Made by a program: the position numbers and the translations under genes
Source of the DNA: Platynereis dumerilii
Taxonomy: Eukaryota; Annelida; Polychaeta; Phyllodocida; Nereididae
DNA: 64,000 nucleotides
Assembly: GCA_026936325.1 (NCBI GenBank)
Contig: JAPTHN010000007.1
Span: forward strand, 16,800,337-16,864,336
Direction: 5' to 3'
The notes under the pieces: generated by a model
What the model was told of the DNA's origin: nothing
What the model saw: the letters and a program-made list of their open reading frames with translations, nothing else
Databases searched by the model: none
Shown: piece by piece, positions 20,776 to 33,469 of the stretch
How positions within the stretch are numbered: position 1 is the stretch's first letter
How the letters are laid out: every line of letters starts with the position of its first letter

Positions 20776-21576
20776 CACTACCCTCCAAAAGTTTGAATAC
20801 ACCAGAAAAGGTTAGATTTCACGCAAAAATACCTAATCTTCAACACAAATTTTGTTTTATATTTATATCATACAATATGGAGATTGTATTCAGACCATAA
20901 GGTGTCCATATTTGATGTTTTTAGATCATTTTTGTATAAATTTATCAAAATTTCTCGATATCCAATTTTTTCATTTTTTATAAAAAGCTACAAAAGCACT
21001 GTTATCTTCCATATTTATGACATCTAATAATTTTTTACACATTTCCACTGGTTTGTGATGATTTTACAAGTAGTTTCAGACCAGAAAATGACCTTTGGAA
21101 ATCGGACAAAAATATTAATTTTGACTATTTTTGAGTCAAAACAATGCTGTAGAGGCTCAAATAAAATAATTTTCACTAGAGAAGATACATTCCATGATTA
21201 TACTTCATGGTAACCCGACATTTTCTAAATTTTGAGTTGTCAATGTCCAATTTTTAAACTGTCTTTTTTGGGTTAAAAATAATTGTTATGATCACGTTAC
21301 AACTCTGAAAACACTTAAATATGATTAAATTTCATAAATCTAGAAGATAACTCGGCTGTGACATTTTTTTGTAAAATACCAAAATTTGGGATATCAAGAA
21401 ATGTCATAAATTTCAACCAAAATCACATAAAATGACAAAATAAAGACATCTTCTGACTTCAATGTGACTTCCTTTATTGTTTGATGTAAACATTAAGCAA
21501 AAATTCCATTCAAAATCAAGTATTTTTAAAAGAAACCTCTCTTATCCAGGTGTATTCAAACTTTTGGAGGGTAGTG
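20776..21576. mobile_element. Tc1/mariner-like non-autonomous element, copy A
   Basis: 801 bp with terminal inverted repeats that begin CACTACCCTCCAAAAGTTTG (right end is the reverse complement) and TA on both sides (20774-20775 and 21577-21578). A near-identical copy B is at 22644-23452. There is no transposase frame, and the interior is AT-rich. The terminal sequence and TA duplication fit Tc1/mariner. Confidence 0.85.
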
Positions 21577-21578
21577 TA

Positions 21579-23851
21579 CAGTGGGTTGAAAAAGTATACA
21601 CCCCCCTGGAGTGGTCTTCCAATTTTATGTCATATAGATCTTCCTTCAGAAATGCATCATCAATCCCATACTTCTACATGCTCTAACTGACCTCTCTTGT
21701 AACCTATATTCACCATAAAATTCTGGGTGGTAAGTCATGGATGAGTAGAAAAAAAATAATTCAGTGAAAATCAGTGTTGCAAAAGTATACACCCCCTTCA
21801 TGTAGTGAGATTGCAGGCAGCTATAAAAAGTTTCCAGCTTCTGGAAGTCCAAGAGAGCATTATGTGAATGATTATCTATATTGCTTAAGCAGTTAGTGCT
21901 GTTTTAAGTAATTTTTTAGAAACTTCCTTCTTGTGTAGACTGGTCCAAAATATGTATTCCAGGTGCCGTTTTTGCCTGTCATACAAATTTGGAACCAGCT
22001 TCTCAGATAAATGAGAAAATTTCAAGGAAATGAGCTGGACAAGTGTATACTTACCCTGATAGCACCCAAGACACTTTCCAGTTTGATATCTTTGATAGAA
22101 CTAAAAAATTAGTATGATCAAAATTTTTGATAATTTTCATATTTTATCACAAATTGGGAGATGAGAAAAAATATCGCTTAAACTTGATTGAGCATTGTCA
22201 AATGGCACCTACTTTATATTCATAGCTGATAGAACCATACATGGATAATGGCATTATTGAAAACGCACATTAGAAGACACAAGACATTAAATGGGAGAGG
22301 GCCAAAACTAAGCATCGATGCAGGTTCCTATGACCGTATGTATTTTGAAACTCTGTTGCAGATACTGAAGTGAAACTTTTTCTAGGTTGTATCAGGGTGT
22401 GTCCCTGCCTGTCCAGTCCTTTTCTTGCTTTTTGAAGGCTTCCCAAGGAAAGAGTATCCCAACACCTTTTGTCAGGTATAAATGTCAGTTCATTCTTACA
22501 CTGCTGTGGGGGATGCTGATGTGTAATTAGGGCTCAAAATATTTTTTGTTCCCTTTCAACGTCTAAAATTCTCAAATGCAGCTTATGGACATCACTAGAT
22601 ATCTGTTTTATTTTCATATCTAATTTTTTACAATTTTTATTTACACTACCCTCCAAAAGTTTGAATACACCAGAAAAGGTTAGATTTCTTCCAAAAATAC
22701 CTAATCTTCAACACAAATTTTGTTTTATATTTATATCATACCATATGGAGATTGTATTCAGACCATAAGGTGTCCATATTTTATGTTTTTAGATCATTTT
22801 TGTATAAATTTATCTAAATTTCTCGATATCCAATTTTTTCATTATTTATAAAAAGCTACAAAAGCACTGTTATCTTCCATATTTATGACATCTAATAATT
22901 TTTTACACATTTCCACTGGTTTGTGATGATTTTACAGGTAGTTTCAGACCAGAAAATGACCTTTGGAAATCGGACAAAAATATTAATTTTGACTATTTTT
23001 GAGTCAAAACAATGCTGTAGAGGCTCAAATAAAATAATTTTCAGTAGAGAAGATACATTCCTTGATTATACTTCATGGTAACCCGAAATTTTCTAAATTT
23101 TTTATTTTTGAGTTGTCAATGTCCAATTTTTAAACTGTCTTTTTTGGGTTAAAAATAATTGTTATGATCACGTTACAACTCTGAAAACACTTAAATATGA
23201 TTAAATTTCATAAATCTAGAATGTAACTCGGCTGTGACAATTTTTTGTAAAATACCAAAATTTGGGATGTCAAGAAATGTCATAAATTTCAACCAAAATC
23301 ACATATAATGACAAAATAAAGACAACTTCTGACTTCAGTGTGACTTCCTTTATTGTTTGATGTAAACATTAAGCAAAAATTCCATTCAAAATCAAGTATT
23401 TTTAAAAGAAACCTCACCTATCCAGGTGTATTCAAACTTTTGGAGGGTAGTGTATAGTAAGTTGACTCTGTGATATTGTCCATCCACAGTCGACCACAAA
23501 AGTTACAGAAATAGGGTAAGACAATCCAAGATGTTGAAAACCAATCAGAGATCATCTATTTATATCATAATTTTGCCTTTTTCGGTCAAAACATCATTAT
23601 TGTCACTGAAAAAAAAAATCAACAACTTGCAAAGGGTGTACCGGTGTATACTTTTGCAACACAAATGTTTGCTTGCTTAATTTTTTCTACTCTTCCATGA
23701 CTTACCGCCCAGCATTTTATGGTGAATATAGGTTACAAGAGAGGTCAGTATGAGCATGTAGAAGTATGGGATTGATGATGCATTTCTGAAGGAAGATATC
23801 ACAGAAAATTGGAAGATGACTCCAGGGGGGTGTTTACTTTTTCTGCCACTG
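21579..23851. mobile_element. Long-TIR Tc1/mariner-like element carrying a nested copy B
   Basis: The ends are inverted repeats about 220 bp long. The left arm is 21579-21805, starting CAGTGGGTTGAAAAAGTATA. The right arm is 23640-23851 in reverse complement, ending TACTTTTTCTGCCACTG. TA flanks both sides, and the left TA is shared with copy A. Without the nested insert the element is about 1.46 kb. No transposase coding was found, so it is non-autonomous. Confidence 0.8.
22644..23452. mobile_element. Tc1/mariner-like non-autonomous element, copy B (nested)
   Basis: 809 bp, same terminal repeats and interior as copy A with a small insertion and scattered changes. It is flanked by TA (22642-22643 and 23453-23454) and inserted in the interior of the long-TIR element. 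Confidence 0.85.
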
Positions 23852-23853
23852 TA

Positions 23854-24669
23854 CAAGTTGTGGTTTTTCCTGTCAATAGGCATTGGGCACACTCTCAGGT
23901 AGGCCTACTTGCTGGTGCACTTAGTTATACAGGTTAAAATATTAACCAGGAGTCCAATCAATACATTTTATTTTGTAGGCCTATGCCACTTTTTAGGAAT
24001 TTTCCAATCACTAATCGAAGGCAATTACATACTTGACATAAATTGATTGTTATACAGATAAGAAAATTATTGTTTAAAATTTATCAATTCAGTTATGCTT
24101 ACAAAATTATCTGATAGTGTATTGGAAAGATCATACCTATGATTAAATTTCAGTAATTTCACCGGAGTCATGAAACTTATTTTGGGTATAATGATTTCAG
24201 CTCCTCTATATTTAATTACAATTTAGTAGTTGACCATATCACCTTGTTCAAATTTACTCTTTTGTTTTGTTCCTGAGGCTCTTTTTCCAACATCAACACA
24301 ATCAGCCTAAGTAAAGGACAAGCCTCTCTAATCAGAGAGTTTGGATTGGGGTTAAGCTTTTTAGCCATATGGGGATCGGGTTTGGGTGCAGGCAGTGTAA
24401 GCAATTTTTATACACATGGCATGTATGCAACTTGTACTGCAGTCTGCAGAGCCACCAGTAGTATATTATACTTGTGTTTCTGTGATGCAAATGCTTCACA
24501 AAATGTGATGACATTATCTGGATTTGGTCAGTTTTTGCTCTAATCCTGAATAATAGGTGTGAAACGCAGACATGTAGATTGTACTTCTGGGCATGGTTTT
24601 TTTTGGCAGTTAAAGACAATGATAAAGCACTTGACAATTGAAAACAATTGACATAAATTTAATATCTTA
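23854..24669. other. No gene seen
   Basis: AT-rich spacer with no supported coding region or recognisable repeat. Confidence 0.4.
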
Positions 24670-25484
24670 CAGTCCTTGTCATACTTACGTGGAATCTCAA
24701 GTTCTTTTCTATGATGTTGAACTGTGATGTCAGAGATGACTCTATTCTAGCATTGCAATATATGTTAATTAACTTCAAGCTGTGACGTCATTTCAAACTG
24801 GGTCAGATTCCCCAGCTTCTAGCCAATGTTGTTCCTCCTGAACTGAGCGTCAGTTTCAACACAGTGTCAGAGTAAGAATTTTATCAGGGATAGCCCCTTT
24901 AACCACGTCATCACAGCTTGATAGCCAATGGGCTGACAGAAAACTATGCATCACAGTTCAAACATTGATGTATTGAAGGAAGCATTACATTTGTGATCCC
25001 AATGATTTATCACAGCAATCACCAGTCTAATCCTACCAAATGGCAGCTTTTTGAGCGTTCACAGTAGACAACTGTTATAATCTCCACAGAGTTGTTGTTT
25101 GATTAATCTACAAACTTGCTAACTTACAACTTTAAACTTTGATGGAAGTTGGTATAAACAGAAGGCTTTGACAATTTGTTGTAAACACATGGCTTATGTT
25201 ATGTATAGTTGTTCTGGCAGCCCATTGGCTGAGAGGCTGTGATGTCAAACTTGCATGGGTTTTCCCAGACCCAATTTTCACTCTGACACTGAGTTGAAAC
25301 TGTGATGCTCAGTTTGGTGGATTCGCATTGGCTAGAAGCTGGGGAATCTGACCCATTTTAAAATGACATCACAGCTTGAAGTTATTTTAAATATATGGCA
25401 ATGCTAGAATAGTGTCATCTCTGACATCACAGTTCAACAGCATAGAAAAGAACTTGAGATTCTACGTAAATATGACAAGGACTG
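24670..25484. mobile_element. Foldback MITE, TA-flanked
   Basis: 815 bp. The left end CAGTCCTTGTCATACTTACG is mirrored by CGTAAATATGACAAGGACTG at the right, and the inverted similarity continues inward for 250-300 bp (for example CAGCTTCTAGCCAATG versus CATTGGCTAGAAGCTG). TA is present at both edges (24668-24669, 25485-25486). No coding capacity. Probably a non-autonomous Tc1/mariner or similar TA-targeting element. Confidence 0.8.
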
Positions 25485-25486
25485 TA

Positions 25487-26960
25487 ATCAGCGATAAAAT
25501 ATTTTAAAAACTCAAATGCATCATATAAAGTGAAGCTGATTAGTGCCATCTTTAGTTTACTCTCGTACTGTCATGATTATTCATTAGCAATGATAGCACT
25601 TTTTGAATAAAGGTTATAAATTAATTTTTGTTTGGGTAGATATCTTCCTTTAGGTCCGTCATTGACAAATCAAGTGGTAAAAGCAACCTATCTTGTGCAG
25701 GTTTGTCTCCATATGGGGATCTCTACCAAAAACCAGGAGTCCCAATTTGGTCAAAAATGGACAAAAAGTGATCCAGCTCGGTACTGCCTCAATATGCAAC
25801 AAATCACTGAAATAAAGGTATAGGAATATTATCCTAAATGTTGGCAATCAAACTCAGTCCTTGTTTTGTCTGTAATGTTAATATAACTCCAGATATAAAA
25901 TTTTAAAGTTCAGAAATTGAGGTTGAAAATTCACAGTAAGAATTACAATTAACTTTCAAATGCAACCAATCATAATACTTAAACCCATTTAGCATGTTTA
26001 GACCCTTGAGTGTCCCTTTCTCAATGAATTAGTATATATTGCAAGGTCAGTGGCATATTTATGATGGACCGGGGGGGGGAGGCATTGGGCCATGCCCCCA
26101 AATTTTTTATAATAAAAAATAATAAATCAAAGTTTTTCCTAATACTTTTATGTGAAGTCAACATGCATACACTTAATGCTCAGTAATCTATTTATTAAAT
26201 GAGGAGTTGAATCAAGACAAACTTTGTCACATTGTCTTGAGATATTATGAAGGGTTCCCATACTACCTTGCGCCCTTGCGCAGGGTACCCCACAAAATTA
26301 CTCTGCAGTGACTGCACTCCAATGAAACACAATACTTTTATCCAATTAAGTAAAAAAACCACTTAAATTTTGCAAATGAACAGCACGAAAAAGGGTATGA
26401 TGCACTATGGGCTTAAACAGCTGTGTAAATGCATTGATCCAATGGCAACATGCACAAACGTTCACTCACTTAAAGTGGATTTTCTCCTCTCTACCACTAC
26501 CTATCTTCACAAACTAAACGGCAAAATGTTCCCAAGAATATTCTCTAAAATAATTCACAACAATGAAAGCGGTATAGGAATGTTTTAACCAACAAATATC
26601 ACAACAAAAACTTTGAACAGGTTTTACAGACGAAAAATGGATGGATACCGGGACAAAAGCATGTTATACCACAGCTTTATATTCTCATTCATTGATTCCA
26701 TGCCTTTTCTGGAGAGATCTTTGAGGTTTTCAATGAAAAACCAGCCGTAATGCAACCTCAAGTTGACTGTGGTTGGCAGGATCAACTTTTGCACAGCCTT
26801 CTGAAAAAACTACAACAGCGCTCCTACTGGGTTCTGGCATTGCTATATTCATCTTTAAAAGAAGTCATTGCACAAAACAGTTTCATCTAGTAGTTATTTA
26901 CAACCGTTAAAGGACAAATGTTTAGTATTGTTTACATTTGGCTGCTTGAGGAGTCAATGA
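25487..26960. other. No gene; one truncated hAT-like end
   Basis: No supported gene. At about 26047 CAGTGGCATATTTATGATGG followed by a G run looks like the left end of a hAT-type MITE similar to 20325-20516, but I found no matching right end. Confidence 0.4.
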
Positions 26961-26970
26961 GGACATATTA

Positions 26971-27084
26971 CAGTTGTCTAATGGGTAAATGTGGTACATG
27001 AAGATGTACACACGAGAATGTCAATGTACATGACATTCGAGGGTGTACATATCTCATGTCCCACAATTTACCCATTAGACAATT
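26971..27084. repeat. Palindromic repeat, member of a local family
   Basis: A 114-bp imperfect palindrome: GTTGTCTAATGGGTAAATGT on the left and ACAATTTACCCATTAGACAA on the right. The downstream segment (27085-27230) is the reverse complement of sequences around 48640-48730 and 53215-53310. Other relatives are at 48786-48835, 53325-53475 and 56195-56262. It looks like a foldback element with associated sequence. Confidence 0.65.
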
Positions 27085-27940
27085 GTTTTGTACCATGAAA
27101 CCCCCCATTATCACAAGAAAGTTATGAAAATTAAGAGCCAAATTCTGTAAAAAATATTTAATCAGAAACGTTTTCAGAGACTTCACTTTTACAAAAATAT
27201 TTGTAATGGTTACAAAGTGTATACAAGTTGCAAGGAATTTGCTGTGCAAATCTCTGCCGTTCCAAAAAAAAAAAAAAAAATTTTAAATAAGGTTGTGTTG
27301 ATATTTTTCATCAGGAATGTCAATATGTTGCTTGGCTGTATTTGTCTTTAACTTCTCAGATGGGATGTCAGGCAGTTTATTTCTTGAAGTAGTACCTCAA
27401 TATCAAATAAACGTGTTCTGTATTCTGACAGCTTCTGACATTTTTCTTATAATGCCAATAGGATCACACACTACTTGGGTTATGTTCATATGCATTTTAA
27501 TGTTGTGCTCATTCTTACCTCCGGATGTTATGTGTTATCTATTTACATGGATTTGTATTTGTCTTTTATGACCGTGTGGTCAAATATTGATAACAACTTT
27601 ACATCCATAATGTGTAATTTTCAGAGATAAGGTAATTCTAATGGCATTGTTTTAGATTTTATGTGTTAGAAAAAAAGTTACATTTTGTGACAGTATTGAG
27701 GACGTGTCTGGTTTCCTGATTTCCACAGCCATACAAAGATTGGATATGAAATGATTGGTTAAAATACTGATTTGAAGGTTATAAAAGTGTGCCTAATGGA
27801 TTTAACTGATTTAAGTTCATATTAATCACTCTAATAGGAAGAAATTGTGATATATCGGTATTTTGTTTCCTCCTCAGGCCGATATTAGTTACTATGGGCT
27901 TCCACAGTGGTCACCATGTAAATGTTGATTCCCTGCCACA

Positions 27941-30900
27941 ATGACAGTAATGGCTGTAAGAAGTACTGGGAGAATGGAAGTCCATCCATATCAAAAACAG
28001 GACAGATGTAATAGGCTGGATGGAGTCTCAATATACTTGATTATTGCACTTCTGATCGTGAATCAGCCAATCAGCGTTGGTGGAGGATGGTCCAAGGATG
28101 CTGATTTATATGTAAGACGACACAAGTATTTATCGAAGCTAATTCAAGACAGATTGTCGCATGATATTGATTGATTTATTAAAGTATGGTTTACATTTTG
28201 CTGGTTATTTTTGAAACTTTACAACAGCCCATTGGAAACTTTTATGTTGTCTATCAACAAAGAAATCTTAAATAAACGTCTTTATCTCTAGTCGTATATC
28301 AATCTGCTATGCTGTGTTTATGGTTTTCCTTGAAAAATATATTTCCAATCAAGTTTAATTGCAGTATAGAAGTGAAGCTGCTTGTGAGATTAGTTATGTG
28401 AAGTTGGGTTCTTTTATGTTACTTTTCCCATGTAAATAATGATAAGACCCTGTTCTATTCATCTTTACTTTCCAGTGTTGTGATAAAGAAGAAGTATGTG
28501 GCTTAAAAAAGAGTGGTAAGTCATTAATTTTAAGCAAGTTTATTTTTAGAAAAGTGTAGGACCAATATATATTTTTTTATTTTATGAGTTCTACTTGATA
28601 TTTATCAGGATAGTGGTGTATGAGTCAAGGTTTTGATGATAAATTGGATTATTCTTTTTAACTTTCCAGATTGTAGGAGTATCCCTGAAATGAATGAATG
28701 GCTATGTCTTGAATCTCTGAATGTCAGCTCAAACATATTCTTAGCTGAAAGTGAGTTGCAAAAAATATTTTCATGTAAAATTTACTTCATATTTAACCAT
28801 TTTAAACTTATGTTTTAAAGACCATTTGTCAAGTTAACAGTTGCACTATATTTCAAGCTGGTGCCTAACTATCTTGTTCAAGTGATGCTTCATTCTCACG
28901 GCAGCTCCCGGAGAACTTTTTGAAACGGCGGCGAAGTATTTTCAGGAGAGACGGAAAAATATTTCCTCTTTTTACGTATCGCGCAGGGGCATTTTAGCTT
29001 CCCGCCGGACATCTTTTGGTTGCACGCCGTCGAGAATCCTGCTTCTTACCGTCACTTCAAATCGCGACGGAGCAGAAAAAAAGTTTCAACCAGTACAAAT
29101 TTTATTAAAATCGACGGGGGAGCAGACCAGATAAATTGTTCGACGCCGCGATCAGAAAAGTAAGACTGCGTCGAAGTTTTCGCGCCACTGAGGGGCAAAA
29201 AGTTTCCCGCCGTTTACGAAAACAAGCGGGATTCTCTGCGTGGCGCCAAAAAGGTCGACCCCGCGGTTCTTCTGCACTCCGCCGTCAAGGAAAATGCTCC
29301 GGGACGTGTGCAAAACCTTCGCGCCGTCGTCTGGACCCCCTCCCGGAGCAGACAGAGTGGCGCCAGAGGGGCTATTTTTAGCAAAATCCTTTGTCCGCGG
29401 GGTACTGAAACCATCACGGCGTCGACCTTTTGTGCCACGGCGGGAAAGGGGGGTCAGCCATGGAGACGCACTGGCGCGCGCCTCGCATATAAATAGAAGA
29501 GCAGCCACTAGAGCACCATAACCACTCTGAACTTCAAGACGAACGCATCTATACTCCATGACACTCTGCTTCACAACCTACTGAATTGCTGCTTCATTGC
29601 TGAATCCCTGCTTCATTGCTGATTGATCCTGCTTCATTGCTGATTCATCCTGCTTCATTTCTGATTGATCCTGCTTCAAGATGGGACCCAGAGGAAGAGG
29701 GAAGAAGACCTTGAGGGCACCAAGCAAGGGCATCAATCCAGCCAACACTCCACTGACCACTCCATCTTCAACTCCAGTTGGTTCACCAGCTCCTTTCATA
29801 GACTACACAGCTGTTACATTGTCTCCAAGCATGTTCAGCTTGCAAGACAGCATCGTGGCAGTGACCACTGCTACATCAACAGTGACCAGTGAGACCATCT
29901 TCGAGGGCCCGCCACCACCCAAAGTGCTGCAACAACCTGATGAGGAGGATGAAGATGATGATGAAGAAGCTGAAGATCAAGTCCTGGCCAAGCTTGCTGC
30001 TGCTGTCAAGTCTCCAACCAAGCGTGGCAGGCCTGCCACTGCTGCTGCAGCCAAGAAGAAGCGTCCCAAGTCTGCTGATGCTGATGTCAAGTCTCCAACC
30101 AAGCGTGGCAGGCCTGCTGATGCTGCTGATGCTGCTGCTTCTGTCAAGTCTCCCACCAAGCGCACCCAGTCGGCTGATGCTGCTGTCTTCAAGACTCCCA
30201 CCAAGACTGCTCCAAGGGGAAGGCCTCGCACTCCTGGCAAGTCTCCTTCAGCCAAGCGTCACGCCACCTCCAAGTCTCCAGCCAAGTCTCCAGTCAAGCC
30301 TCCAGCCAAGTCTCCAGTCAAGCCTCCAGTCAAGCCTCCAGTCAAGCCTGTCACTCCAGCCCAGACCCGAGCCAAGACTGCAGTCCAGCCTCCACCTCCA
30401 CCTCCAGATGATACTCCTGCTGATGATGAAGATGATGACTGTGTTCTGACAGCTGCAATGATCCACCAGCAGACCCTGGACTCCAACTACGATGCCACCA
30501 CAGAGGAAGATACTCCCAAGAAGAAGGGTGCCAAGTCCAAGGGCAGCAAGGGGAAGAACCAGCCAAAGGAAGATTCTGACAACACTGGATCTGAGGTTGA
30601 GCTGATCCAGGAGGCCGATGGCCAGTTTGTCCACAAGGAGAAGAAGAAGGGCTACAGGAAGGCAAACTCCAGGGACCTACTGGGCATCACAGAAGAGCAG
30701 GAGGATGACCTGATCGACTGGTACCGGGAAAACAAGCAGCTGTACACCAAGGGCTCAACCACCTTCAAGAGTGGACAGAAGGACAGACTGGATGCAGAGA
30801 AAGCAGCAGAACTGACATTGCTAGTGGGGAAGGAGATCACAGCAGCTAAAGTCTACAAATGGAGGAACAACATCAGGACTACCTTCTCAAAGTGCATCAG

Positions 30901-32570
30901 ACCTCAACCTTCTGGAGCTGGCAGAAAGAAGATGTCCGAGCGAGACAAGTACATCCTGGCGAAGTGTGAATTCTTGAGGTCCTCCATCATTCCGAAGGGT
31001 GCCGTGGAAGTCTCCAGCTTCACTGGACCAGGAGGAAGTAACCGCCTGTCGTCCGATTCTGATGCCCCCATGGACTACAATCCTATGCCCGACCTTGATG
31101 ACAGGCCTCCCAGCCAGCCAGCAGCAGTCCTCCCAGGAGATGTCCCAGCAGTCCCTCCAGCCATCCCAGCAGCAGTCCCAGGTCTTCCCAGGACGAAAGC
31201 CATCCAAGAAGAGGAAGGACACAGCCCAGGAGATGGCCTCTGCCCTGACTTCAATTGCTGGTCTCTACACTTCAGACAGGCCCAGGAAAGCAGCACCACC
31301 TCAGCCGGCAGGACCATTCTGTGACATGTGCCCACAAACTGCTCACAGGCTGGATCCAGAAGTACACCAGTTGCAGAACATGTGCAGGAGTATCTTCACA
31401 TCTGGGAAGAACATGAACCGTGCCCTGAGACTTCGCCTCCTGCACTCCTTGAGCCAGACGGACAACTACTTCGTACAGGCGGCCGTCCAAGATAAAATCC
31501 TGATGATGCAGCAAGAGAATGTGGAGATGATCCTAGGGCAGCAGCAGCACCAATACATCCCTCCTCCTGGTCCAGCTCCATCCTTTGTCAACGAGGACTT
31601 GCAGCAGCCTCCAACAACTCAGCATCAGCCCCAGCAGCCCCAGCAGCCAAGTCTTCAGATGCAGTCCCAGCCTCCACGCCAGCAGTTGCAGTCCCAGCCA
31701 AGCAGCAGCAGCCAGTTCCAGTCCCTGCAGCCAATTCGAAGCCAGACTCCAGCCCTGCAGCAGTCATCTTTAAGCTTCAGCCAGCTGATGCTTGACAGCC
31801 CCCAGAAGCTTGGCTTCCCCGGACCCTCTTTTGGGCAGCAGCAGCAGCCAGTACAGCAGCAGCCACTACAGCAGCAGCAGCACCAGCCTCTACAGCAGCA
31901 TCAGCCACAACAGCAGCAGCAGTCTCTACAGCAGCAGCAGCCACCACTACAGCAGCAGTCTCTACAGCAGCAGCAGCCACCACTACAGCAGCAGCAGCCA
32001 CCACTACAGCAGCAGCAGCCACCACTACAGCAGCAGCAGCCACCACTACAGCAGCAGCAGCCACCACTACAGCAGCAGCAGCAGTCTCTACAGCAGCAGC
32101 AGCAGTCTCTACAGCAGCAGCAGCAGTCTCTACAGCAGCAGCAGCAGCCGACAGTTGTCCACCAGCGGCAAACTCCATTGTCGTTCCAGTGGAGCCAAGT
32201 CAACATGCCCTCTCCAAGGAAGTGATGCTTGTTCAAGTCGTCTGAAAAAAAAAAAAAAACCCTGGCCCTTTTAAGGGCCACCAAATCCTCCAAAAAGAGC
32301 TGGCCACGTACACATCTTATGTTGACTAAAAAAACTCTTGCGATGACAAACAAGAGCAAAAATGAAAAGAGCCCCAAAAAAAAAAAGTTGACAAATTCCC
32401 CCCAAAAAAAAAATCCGGTCCTGGCCCTTGTAAATTTTAAACACCTTCATAAAAGCAAGGTGCTATTTCCCTTCTTTTTTTTTTGGCCCATTTTCACTTT
32501 CTGCTTAACCAGTACAGGTGGCATTTCTGCTTTCTTAATTAAAGTTTTTTCACCACTTTAATTAATATAC

Positions 32571-32646
<76 letters not shown>

Positions 32647-32855
32647 TCAGACAGATAGTCAGATAGATAGATAGATGGATAGATAGGCAGATAGATAGAT
32701 AGATAGATATATAGATAGATAGGCAGATAGATAGACAGATAGATAGGCAGATAGATAGGCAGATAGATAGCTATATAGAAGAAAATATTTGGACGTCGCA
32801 TATACACTGCAGCAAAGAAAAACGAGTGATCGTCATTTTGCAGTGATGACACTTG

Positions 32856-32888
<33 letters not shown>

Positions 32889-32942
32889 GCACATAGATAG
32901 ATAGACAGATAGGCACATAGACAGACAGATAGATAGATAGAC

Positions 32943-32978
<36 letters not shown>

Positions 32979-33073
32979 GGAACACAATGCTCGTTACATA
33001 TATACACTGCAGAAAACAAAAGCAGTTATCGTCACTTTGCAGGGATTGCACTTGCATAGATAGATAGATAGAC

Positions 33074-33127
<54 letters not shown>

Positions 33128-33252
33128 GCAGATAGATAGACAGATAGATAGATAGATAGATGGAACACAATGCTCGTTACATATATACACGGCAGAAAAC
33201 AAAAGCAGTTATCGTCACTTTGCAGGGATTGCACTTGGATAGATAGATAGAC

Positions 33253-33302
<50 letters not shown>

Positions 33303-33427
33303 GCAGATAGATAGACAGATAGATAGATAGATAGATGGAACACAATGCTCGTTACATATATACACTGCAGAAAACAAAAGCAGTTATCGTCACTTTGCAG
33401 GGATTGCACTTGGATAGATAGATAGAC

Positions 33428-33469
<42 letters not shown>

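Noticed and set aside
27317-27571. 84-codon hydrophobic frame upstream of the receptor gene
   Set aside because: No motif, no signal-peptide logic, and low-complexity hydrophobic frames are common in AT-rich DNA.
31777-32377. Poly-Ala and poly-Cys minus frames and a poly-Ser plus frame
   Set aside because: Shadows of the CAG array that encodes the Gln-rich tail of the Harbinger accessory protein.
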